Source of the DNA: Spirulina subsalsa PCC 9445
GTDB taxonomy: Bacteria; Cyanobacteriota; Cyanobacteriia; Cyanobacteriales; Spirulinaceae
Direction: 5' to 3'
NCBI RefSeq assembly: GCF_000314005.1
Contig: NZ_JH980292.1
Location: forward strand, 2,497,725-2,561,724
DNA length: 64,000 bases
The position numbers and the translations under genes were made by a program. The notes under the pieces are model-generated. The model ran no database searches and had not been told where the DNA came from. It was given only the letters and a program-made list of their open reading frames with translations. This document shows, piece after piece, positions 46,693 to 53,147 of this stretch. Position 1 is the stretch's first letter. Each line of letters starts with the position of its first letter.

Positions 46693-47634
46693 ATGTTTAA
46701 CCTTGTACTAATTACCCTTGCTGTTCTGTTATTTGCCCTGTTTTTCGGATTAGCCATCTACCTTTTCTTTCCTCGGAAATATCAATCCACTGATTCCGTC
46801 GCTAACTCCTATGATGATTGGACTAATGACGGTATCCTTGAATTTTATTGGGGAGAACATATCCACCTCGGTCACTATGGCTCCCCCCCTCAACGCAAGG
46901 ATTTCCTCAAAGCCAAGGAGGATTTTGTTCATGAAATGGTGCGCTGGGGGGGATTAGAGGGGCTTCCGGCTGGTACGACGGTTTTAGATGTGGGATGTGG
47001 GATTGGGGGGAGTAGTCGCATTCTGGCGCAAGATTACGGCTTTGCTGTGACAGGTGTTACGATTAGTCCTCAGCAGGTCAAACGCGCTCAGGAACTCACT
47101 CCTCCGGGTCTGATGGCTCAGTTTCAGGTGGATGATGCTTTAGCGCTCTCTTTCCCCGACGGGAGTTTTGATGTGGTGTGGTCTATTGAAGCGGGGCCTC
47201 ATATGTCGGATAAGGCTTTATTTGCTCAAGAGTTATTGCGAGTGTTGAAACCGGGGGGAATTTTGGTGGTGGCGGACTGGAATCAACGAGATGACCGCCA
47301 AAAGCCTTTGAATTTCTGGGAAAAGCCTGTCATGCAGCAACTTTTAGACCAATGGGCCCATCCTGCTTTTGCCAGTATTGAAGGGTTTGCTGAAGACCTA
47401 GCGGCCACGGGATTGGTGGCAGGTGAAGTCACCACGACGGACTGGACACCCCAAACTCTACCCTCTTGGCTTGATTCGATTTGGCAAGGGGTAGCACGGC
47501 CAGAGGGGATTATTCGCTTTGGGGTGACGGGATTGTTGAAGTCTTTGCGGGAAGTTCCCACGTTGTTGTTAATGCGGTTAGCGTTTGGGGCGGGTTTGTG
47601 TCGATTCGGGATGTTCCGGGCGGTGCGGGAATAG
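46693..47634 (+). CDS. MPBQ/MSBQ-type quinone methyltransferase
   Basis: 313 residues. Residues 1-28 form a membrane anchor. Then YQSTDSVANSYDDWT, ILEFYWGEHIHLGHYG, SAM-binding VLDVGCGIGGSSR, and the conserved SIEAGPHM and VADWNQRDDR segments. From memory this is closely similar to the cyanobacterial 2-methyl-6-phytyl-1,4-benzoquinol/solanesyl-benzoquinol methyltransferase of Synechocystis (Sll0418), which methylates tocopherol and plastoquinone precursors. 77 bases after the desaturase; may share its transcript. Confidence 0.9.
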   Translation: MFNLVLITLAVLLFALFFGLAIYLFFPRKYQSTDSVANSYDDWTNDGILEFYWGEHIHLGHYGSPPQRKDFLKAKEDFVHEMVRWGGLEGLPAGTTVLDVGCGIGGSSRILAQDYGFAVTGVTISPQQVKRAQELTPPGLMAQFQVDDALALSFPDGSFDVVWSIEAGPHMSDKALFAQELLRVLKPGGILVVADWNQRDDRQKPLNFWEKPVMQQLLDQWAHPAFASIEGFAEDLAATGLVAGEVTTTDWTPQTLPSWLDSIWQGVARPEGIIRFGVTGLLKSLREVPTLLLMRLAFGAGLCRFGMFRAVRE

Positions 47635-47674
47635 GGGGAGAGGGGGAGCGGGGGAGCAGGGGAGAATTGATAAT

Positions 47675-47730
47675 TATTCCCGATTCCCGATTCCCGATTC
47701 CCGATTCCCGATTCCCGATTCCCGATTCCC
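47675..47730. repeat. GATTCCC heptamer tandem repeat
   Basis: About eight perfect copies of the heptamer between the stop codons of two convergent genes. It is the reverse complement of the GGGAATC unit in the tracts at 10001 and 57025. Confidence 0.95.
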
Positions 47731-47733
47731 TCG

Positions 47734-48663
47734 TTAAAAACTAAACCGTTTCTGGGACAGCCAGGCCAAAAACGCGCCTAGGGTTTCTGCGAGGGTGGTG
47801 ATTAAACGATAAACGGCGACGGTGGCTAGGATGACGCTGGGACTCCATTGGGGCTGTAGGAGGGAGAGCATGGTGGCTTCAAAAATCCCAATCCCACCGG
47901 GGGCGCCAGGGATAACTAAACCCAGCAGCCAAGCTAGACAAAAACTGCTGATGAGCAGAGGGAGTTGGTCTGGGGTGAGGGGGTGAAAGACGAACAGGGT
48001 GAGGAGAAAACCACTACTCCGGAGGAGGAGAAAAATGAGTTCTCCGGCAAGGGGTTTGAGGGGGTAGTGAGTGATGGTGGGGAGGGAATATCCGGCTTGG
48101 GGGACTCCTTTGAGACGGCCTTTGATTTGGGAGGCTGCCCGCAGAAGGGGGTTAAGAAAGCGGGGGTGAATGGCAATGAGAAGCCCTGTGAGAATGGGGA
48201 GTTGGAGGGCAAGGTAAAGGTTGGGACGGAGGAGGAGGGTCAACAGGAGGGCGGCTGCGACCATGAGTAGGGGTTCTAGGAGGACGCTAAGGGTGGCAAT
48301 GGCTAGGGGGACATTTTGCCGTTGGGCTGCCACGACACGACCGTAAAAATGCCACACATTGCCGGGGAGGTATTTGGCTAAATTGGTCAGGAGATAGACC
48401 CGGATGCTCCATTGCGCTGTGACGGGATATTGTAGGGTTTTGAGAATCCACCCCCACACCCAACCGGACCAAATATGAGCGAGGAGGGTTAGGAAGAGGG
48501 CGATCGCCAATTTTAACCCACTCCCTCTCTCTACTTCTAAGGTGAGAACTTCTGACCAGTGGGTACTCAGGGTTTGCAACAGGAAAAACCCCACCCCCCC
48601 CATAACCAGCCAGCGCAGGTAAGGTTTAAGACGAGGATAGAGGGATTGAGTCAGCCATTTCAT
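47734..48663 (-). CDS. UPF0104 / lysylphosphatidylglycerol synthase-type membrane protein
   Basis: 309 residues with about eight hydrophobic segments. Seen: the family motif region LPGNVWHFYGR near residue 95 and APGGIGIFEATML near 255. It corresponds to the flippase-like half of MprF/AglD proteins without the synthase half. It might move lipids or lipid-linked sugars across the cytoplasmic membrane; this is inference from the family. Convergent with the methyltransferase gene. Confidence 0.82.
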   Translation of the reverse strand: MKWLTQSLYPRLKPYLRWLVMGGVGFFLLQTLSTHWSEVLTLEVERGSGLKLAIALFLTLLAHIWSGWVWGWILKTLQYPVTAQWSIRVYLLTNLAKYLPGNVWHFYGRVVAAQRQNVPLAIATLSVLLEPLLMVAAALLLTLLLRPNLYLALQLPILTGLLIAIHPRFLNPLLRAASQIKGRLKGVPQAGYSLPTITHYPLKPLAGELIFLLLRSSGFLLTLFVFHPLTPDQLPLLISSFCLAWLLGLVIPGAPGGIGIFEATMLSLLQPQWSPSVILATVAVYRLITTLAETLGAFLAWLSQKRFSF

Positions 48664-48686
48664 TGAAAACTTTGGGCCTGAAACCC

Positions 48687-48726
48687 CGCCCTTTCGACTT
48701 TGCTCAGGACAAGCCTTTTAGGGCGG
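48687..48726. repeat. IS-end-like hairpin split by inserted sequence
   Basis: Arms CCGCCCT (48687-48693) and AGGGCGG (48720-48726) with a long loop containing CGACTTTGCTCAG, the same 13-mer found in the element at 26963-27020. It resembles IS200/IS605 right-end hairpins (AAACCCCGCCC) into which a second small repeat has inserted. Confidence 0.5.
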
Positions 48727-48849
48727 CTTGAATTTAAATCTTAGCCCTTTCACAAAATATGTGCTAGAATGCGGCACTTGGAAAGAGCCTATTCTTACCC
48801 TACACCTGAACAAGAGTCGCTATTGTAGCGCACTTTGGGCTGTGTAAGA

Positions 48850-49013
48850 TTGGTTGTCCAAATTAATTGTCCCAATTGTGGATCTCACCATGACCGTGAT
48901 ATTAACGCGAGTGAAACGATTTTGGGGTTAAGCTGCCTGGGTCGGAAGAGGTTATCGGGGATGTCCCTAAAAAGATATCTAGAGCCTCCCGTAGAAGCAG
49001 GAAAGCCTCATAG
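48850..49013 (+). pseudogene. tnpB 3'-end relic (copy 1)
   Basis: Zinc-finger and last RuvC segment CPNCGSHHDRDINAS, then a one-base frameshift (about 48925) before KLPGSEEVIGDVPKK, ending at TAG 49011. Everything upstream of the zinc finger is missing. The 3' part from KLP onward matches the second relic at 58055-58240. Confidence 0.75.
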
Positions 49014-49067
49014 TGATATGGGGAAGCCCGCACCGTACCCCTAGGGTCGGTGTCGGGAGGATGTCAC
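49014..49067 (+). mobile_element. IS200/IS605 right end, in leader of ispD
   Basis: Hairpin CACCGTACCC...GGGTCGGTG (49031-49052) followed by GTCGGGAGGATGTCAC. The same 54 bases follow the relic at 58055 in opposite orientation. It ends 72 bases before the ispD start. Confidence 0.75.
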
Positions 49068-49139
49068 GAATTTCCGTCCGTTCACGGCGGTGAGGGTATC
49101 AAGAAAAGATGGAACAAGACGCTTGTTAAGAAAAAACTT

Positions 49140-49835
49140 ATGTATTTATTGATTCCGGCGGCGGGTATGGGGCGACGAATGGGCAGTAGTCGCAATAAAC
49201 TATTACTGTCCTTGTTAGGGCAACCGTTGCTGGCTTGGACGTTGAAGGCAGCCGAAGCGTCTCAATCGATTACTTGGATTGGGATTATGGGACAGCTTTA
49301 TGATTTTGATGAGTTTAAGGCGATCGCAGAATCCCTAAAACTCACCAAACCTCTCCAGTTCATTCAAGGAGGAGAAACCCGCCAAGATTCGGTTTATAAC
49401 GGTTTACAAGGCCTTCCTGAACGAGCAGATCGGGTCTTAATTCACGACGGAGCGAGATGTTTAGCCAGCCCAGAATTATTTGATCGCTGTGCGGCGGAAT
49501 TACTCCATTGTCAAGGTTTAATTGCCGCGATTCCCGTTAAGGATACGATTAAGGTCGTCAATGAACAGCATCTGATCACCGACACCCCCAATCGCCAATA
49601 TCTCTGGGCTGCCCAAACCCCCCAAGGATTTGAGGTGGAGTTATTGAAACGCTGTCACCAATACGGCCGGGAACAAGGCTGGCAAGTAACCGATGATGCG
49701 GCTTTGTTGGAGAAGTGCGAGATCCCGGTGAAGATTGTGGAAGGGGAGGAAACGAACTTAAAGGTTACGACTCCGGTAGATTTGGCGATCGCGGAGTTTA
49801 TCCTCCGTCAACGGTTGATGCTTTCGTGTTCGTGA
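49140..49835 (+). CDS. ispD: 2-C-methyl-D-erythritol 4-phosphate cytidylyltransferase
   Basis: 231 residues from ATG at 49140; the longer ORF upstream is IS sequence. Makes 4-diphosphocytidyl-2-C-methylerythritol in the plastid-type isoprenoid pathway. Seen: AAGMGRRMGSSRNKLLLSL (CTP-binding loop), VLIHDGARCL, IPVKDTIKVV, WAAQTPQGF and VTDDAALLE, all expected for a complete enzyme. The stop TGA and the next 16 bases belong to palindromic element copy F, so the last residues (MLSCS) border the insertion. An IS end lies in the leader. Confidence 0.95.
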   Translation: MYLLIPAAGMGRRMGSSRNKLLLSLLGQPLLAWTLKAAEASQSITWIGIMGQLYDFDEFKAIAESLKLTKPLQFIQGGETRQDSVYNGLQGLPERADRVLIHDGARCLASPELFDRCAAELLHCQGLIAAIPVKDTIKVVNEQHLITDTPNRQYLWAAQTPQGFEVELLKRCHQYGREQGWQVTDDAALLEKCEIPVKIVEGEETNLKVTTPVDLAIAEFILRQRLMLSCS

Positions 49836-49851
49836 AACGTTGCGTAGCAAA
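49828..49851. repeat. Dispersed palindromic element, copy F (supplies ispD stop)
   Basis: GTTCGTGAAACGTTGCGTAG followed by CAAA, in the orientation opposite to copies D, E and G. The TGA inside GTTCGTGAAA is the ispD stop codon. Confidence 0.85.
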
Positions 49852-49878
49852 CGACTCCACCCCTTGCCGCCGGGTAGT

Positions 49879-50754
49879 TCAGGAGACATTTCCATGATAA
49901 ATCGAGGCAATCCAAGCTTTTAACCACTCATTGGTTGAGAAGTAATCGCGATCGCGGTCTACAATATCCGCCAGTTCCTCTAGTTGGGCTTCACTTTGGG
50001 GGATGAGAGTCCCTTCACACATAGCATTAAACTCTTCGGCCGTTAAAGGCGATCGCAAAGAAGAATAGCGCCGATAATCGTCAATCCGATCCCGTAACTG
50101 AGTTGGACTCATCGCCGCCTTCTCTAAACATATCTCAATCATCTTCGCTAAAGTCATCACCGGAGCCGCAGGGGTTGCCGTCTCTTTCTCCGCGTCCGCC
50201 TCTGGATTAGCCACCTCAAGTAATGCCTCAACCATAGAAGGAGGGGGAGGTGCAGACAGAGAGGGAGGAGAAAACTCCTTAGCCTCCACCCCCGGCTGTG
50301 CCTGATACCAGTGTTCTGGAGGTAAGCCCTCAATAAACTCCTGAAGCGTCACCGCGAGATCCTGCATTTGTCGCGTTGCGGCCAATAACAACCCCCGAGA
50401 AAACTGAGGAGATCCCTTAAGAGGGGAAGGCTGATGAACGGAGACACGAGAAGGAGAGGAGGGAGAAACCTCCGGGGAGAGTGCGATCTCCGGTTGTTTC
50501 CCCGTGTCCAAATAGCGGATTAATTCCCAATAACTCCAGCCCAAAAACTGCGCCAACTTCCGCAACTTCTGGGGATCGGGTTCCGCCTTAAAATCCTGCG
50601 TAAGCCAGGCTTTCAGGGTTTTTCCTGACCCTAACCCCAACCGTTCGGCAAAGCGAGCATAACTCTCCCCCACCTGCCATTGTGACTCCAATAATTCCTG
50701 AAGACGTTGTTGATAGCCAAACGGAAAGGAAGTAGAAGCATCTGGATTTGCCAT
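49879..50754 (-). CDS. Hypothetical protein with N-terminal XRE-like helix-turn-helix
   Basis: About 291 residues from ATG at 50754; a GTG nine codons upstream is possible. Residues 10-80 look like a helix-turn-helix repeat (FAERLGLGSGKTLKAWLTQD, then LRKLAQFLGWSYWELIRYL), followed by a proline/serine-rich linker (about 95-190) and a C-terminal helical region with MIEICLEKAAMSPTQLRDRI, which resembles a second helix-turn-helix. No enzyme motif. Possibly a DNA-binding regulator; unconfirmed. Convergent with ispD. Confidence 0.68.
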   Translation of the reverse strand: MANPDASTSFPFGYQQRLQELLESQWQVGESYARFAERLGLGSGKTLKAWLTQDFKAEPDPQKLRKLAQFLGWSYWELIRYLDTGKQPEIALSPEVSPSSPSRVSVHQPSPLKGSPQFSRGLLLAATRQMQDLAVTLQEFIEGLPPEHWYQAQPGVEAKEFSPPSLSAPPPPSMVEALLEVANPEADAEKETATPAAPVMTLAKMIEICLEKAAMSPTQLRDRIDDYRRYSSLRSPLTAEEFNAMCEGTLIPQSEAQLEELADIVDRDRDYFSTNEWLKAWIASIYHGNVS

Positions 50755-51051
50755 AGAGCCAAGTCGAAAAAAATCTTTCACCGGGATGTAGGGGGATAGA
50801 TGGGTTATGAGTTAATCAAACATATAACAAGGCCTTCGTAATTGTACCTCACTCCATGCCTCCCTATTATCCCCCCTCAATCACCCACACACCAACTGAA
50901 CCTGCTCCTTCCATCCTTGAACCTTCCTCAGACACAATTTTAAATTCTTTTAAGATTTTGTATGCTGTTATACCAAAATTGGGAATCCTAAAAATGAGAA
51001 GACATTCACAATCAGTAACATTCTGAATCAGAATGAAGGAGGGAGCGGGAT

Positions 51052-51210
51052 ATGGGCAGATCGGCAAAACTGAGAAAACAGCGCAAAGCAGAACTGGACG
51101 AAACCTTAGCCGTGCAAGTATTTGGGAGTGTCGTTTATCCGGGACATCTTTTGTCTCCCTTAGCCATTTCCTTAGCGCGGGGAGCGTCAACAGAGATCAT
51201 GAAGCGTTAA
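51052..51210 (+). CDS. Small basic protein (52 residues), unannotated-type ORF
   Basis: ATG at 51052 preceded by GGAGGGAGCGG, a very strong ribosome site; stop TAA at 51208. N-terminus MGRSAKLRKQRKAELDE is lysine/arginine-rich; the C-terminal half is hydrophobic-to-polar. No family recognised. Part of a 600-base gap between the HTH-like gene and pyrR, upstream of a minus-strand small gene. Confidence 0.5.
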   Translation: MGRSAKLRKQRKAELDETLAVQVFGSVVYPGHLLSPLAISLARGASTEIMKR

Positions 51211-51353
51211 TCAAAATCAGCCCAAAAAAAGGGGGGGAAAGAAGAAAGTGTTAACAAATCACGCTTTCTCTTTCCCCTGAGTCTTGACAGTGGATCACGA
51301 CCCCTTGAGAACCCATACAATAAGTGCTACAACAGACCTGAAATGTCGCCACC

Positions 51354-51500
51354 TTAACCGCCCATACGGCTCATAGCGGGTCGATTTCCGCCAGCATCAG
51401 GTAAAGGGGCAAAGTACATCGTTAATCCCGTAAGGGCAAACAACAAAACAGTTGTCCAGAGTGGAAAACGATCCTTTTTGGGATCAGTAGGTTGGTGCAT
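51354..51500 (-). CDS. Small single-pass membrane protein (48 residues)
   Basis: ATG at 51500 with GAGGAG 9 bases upstream; stop at 51354. N-terminal DPKKDRFPLW followed by one hydrophobic helix (about residues 15-33) and a short polar tail ending MSRMGG. Size and layout resemble the many one-helix proteins of thylakoid complexes, but I cannot assign it to a known subunit. The strong ribosome site makes it a real gene in my view. Confidence 0.6.
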   Translation of the reverse strand: MHQPTDPKKDRFPLWTTVLLFALTGLTMYFAPLPDAGGNRPAMSRMGG

Positions 51501-51543
51501 TTTATGACTCCTCGTTTCATGGGGACCTAAGTCCTTTGAAGTA

Positions 51544-51570
51544 CCCCAACTTGCCTCGCTGAAGTTGGGG
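51544..51570. repeat. IS-end-like hairpin upstream of pyrR
   Basis: CCCCAACTT (51544-51552) and AAGTTGGGG (51562-51570): a perfect 9-bp stem with a 9-base loop, followed by CTTCC. It resembles IS200/IS605 end hairpins; no transposase remains next to it. Confidence 0.6.
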
Positions 51571-51644
51571 CTTCCAACAACAACTCAACTCAAGCCAACT
51601 CAACTCAAACACGGTTTTATTCGTCTTGCGAAGCCTCTTAGTCG

Positions 51645-51670
51645 ATTGCTACGCAACGTTTCACGAACAG
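51645..51670. repeat. Dispersed palindromic element, copy G
   Basis: ATTGCTACGCAACGTTTCAC followed by GAACAG, in the spacer about 180 bases before the pyrR start. Confidence 0.88.
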
Positions 51671-51849
51671 GTGGTTTGCAATCACCAGCAATGATAGCAA
51701 AAGATAAGAGAAAATGGAGATTTTGCCGTTTACTGGTTCGTCGGGCATTCATCCCTAACAATTACGAGGATCAGGAAATTCTGCCCGACATTAGTTTAAA
51801 TCCCTTGGATCGCCTAAAATGCAATCTACTCCCAATTCAAAGATCGTCT

Positions 51850-52389
51850 ATGTCTACTGCTATTGTTGAAATCCTGTCTTCAGAAGAAATCCGCCGGACA
51901 ATTACCCGTTTATCCTCAGAAATTATTGAACGGATTGGGGATCTTTCTAAGCTCGTTTTAATAGGTATTTATACTAGAGGAGTTCCCCTTGCTGAACTGA
52001 TAGCCGCCCAAATTGAGATATTAGAACAAGAAACCGTCCTGACTGGAGCGTTAGATATTACCTTTTATCGAGACGATCTAGATCAGATTGGCATGAGAAC
52101 CCCAGCCAAGAGTCAGATTCCCTTTGATTTAACTGGAAAAATCGTGGTTTTGGTGGATGATGTGATCTATAAAGGGCGAACCATTCGTGCGGCATTAAAT
52201 GCAGTGATTGAATATGGTAGACCAGAAGTGATTTATTTAGCGGTTTTAGTAGATCGGGGTCATCGGCAATTGCCCATTCATCCTGATTTTACCGGGAAGC
52301 ACTTACCCACTTCCTCGGATGAAAATGTCAAGGTTTATTTCCAGACAATTGATGGCAGAGATGCGGTAGAATTAACTCGTGGCTCTTGA
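51850..52389 (+). CDS. pyrR: Bifunctional pyr operon regulator / uracil phosphoribosyltransferase PyrR
   Basis: 179 residues from ATG at 51850, the usual PyrR length; the longer open frame upstream is repeat and IS sequence. Seen: [13 protein letters not shown], the PRPP-binding signature [18 protein letters not shown] near residue 100, and [10 protein letters not shown]. Converts uracil and PRPP to UMP; in some bacteria it also binds pyr mRNA. No antiterminator was seen here. Followed by a likely terminator at 52423-52450. Confidence 0.94.
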   Translation: MSTAIVEILSSEEIRRTITRLSSEIIERIGDLSKLVLIGIYTRGVPLAELIAAQIEILEQETVLTGALDITFYRDDLDQIGMRTPAKSQIPFDLTGKIVVLVDDVIYKGRTIRAALNAVIEYGRPEVIYLAVLVDRGHRQLPIHPDFTGKHLPTSSDENVKVYFQTIDGRDAVELTRGS

Positions 52390-52422
52390 TTCACAATTCT
52401 GATCAAAACATTTGATCTAAAA

Positions 52423-52450
52423 CCCCGTCTTTCTAGGACGGCTTTTCTTG
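52423..52450 (+). terminator. Likely intrinsic terminator after pyrR
   Basis: CCGTC-loop-GACGG stem (52425-52441) followed by CTTTTCTT. The AAAACCCCGTC start also resembles IS200/IS605 ends, so it may have that origin. Confidence 0.55.
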
Positions 52451-52612
52451 TTCCTGAATAGAGCGTTTAACAAAAATGTTGCGGAATTCCCCTTCCTCGC
52501 TTGCAGGGAGGGGATGGATAGCAACCCAGTAATAAACTGAGCGACAGCGAATCCTTAGATAAAATCCTTAGATAATCTGTTACACTGTTATCGGCAACAC
52601 TGGTTCTCGATA

Positions 52613-52951
52613 ATGTATAAGGCTTACAAGTATCGTATCTATCCTACTGACGAGCAAAAAGTATCCCTGGCTAAGGCGTTCAGATGCTGTCGTTGGTATT
52701 GGAATTTTGCCTTAGACTTGTGCCAAAAAAACTATATCGAGACGGGGAAAGGATTGTCTCGTGGATACATTCAAAGCCTGTTACCTAAACTAAAAAAGGA
52801 ATATCCTTGGCTAACAGATGCCTACTCCCAATCCTTACAAGTGGTTGCACTTAATCTTTCTACTGCCTACAAAAACTTTTTTGAGAAACGGGCGCAGTTA
52901 CCCCGTTTCAAGTCAAAGCATGGTCGGCAGTCTTTAAGTAGGGATAAATAA
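52613..52951 (+). pseudogene. tnpB 5' fragment truncated by repeat R3
   Basis: 112 residues: YKYRIYPTDEQKVSLAKAF, CRWYWNFALDLC and LPRFKSKHGRQSL are the N-terminal helix-turn-helix region of an OrfB/TnpB protein. The coding similarity stops where repeat R3 begins at 52941, and R3 supplies the TAA. The RuvC domain is absent. It differs from the full tnpB at 30796, so it came from another element. Confidence 0.8.
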
Positions 52952-53066
52952 TCAAAAAGGCTTGCCTTTTTCCGACTCCCCTTCCTGTTCCCCGTTCTCT
53001 GTTTTCCACCCAGAGCAGAGTTATATTGCTACGCAACGCGTCACGAAGTGAACAGCAAGCCCTAAG
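52941..53066. repeat. Dispersed repeat R3, copy b, with nested palindromic element
   Basis: Begins GGGATAAATAATCAAAAAGG and ends CAGCAAGCCCTAAG; matches 59622-59706. GGCTTGC near the left end and GCAAGCC at the right form an inverted repeat. The right part is interrupted at 53025-53054 by palindrome copy H, whereas 59622-59706 is uninterrupted there. Confidence 0.82.
53025..53054. repeat. Dispersed palindromic element, copy H (nested in R3)
   Basis: ATTGCTACGCAACGCGTCAC followed by GAAGTGAACA. The uninterrupted R3 copy at 59690 reads GAGTTATTCAGCAAGCC, and the interrupted one GAGTTAT, the element, then CAGCAAGCC, an insertion of about 28 bases. Confidence 0.85.
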
Positions 53067-53147
53067 TATTTAAAAAATACCTTAAAAGTTGCCAACTCCT
53101 AGAGTTCTATTGCCAGAATAGGGACAAGCCCTGATACTTGAGGAGTC

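Noticed and set aside
50867-51190. Minus-strand frame of 107 residues
   Set aside because: Covers the region opposite the strong ribosome site of the small plus-strand gene, lacks its own start signal, and has an unnatural composition.
51033-51254. 73-residue plus-strand frame overlapping the 52-residue ORF
   Set aside because: No ribosome site for its start, and the alternative frame starting at 51052 has a very strong one.
51565-51849. N-terminal extension of pyrR by 95 residues
   Set aside because: It runs through an IS-end hairpin and palindrome copy G; PyrR proteins begin at the ATG at 51850.
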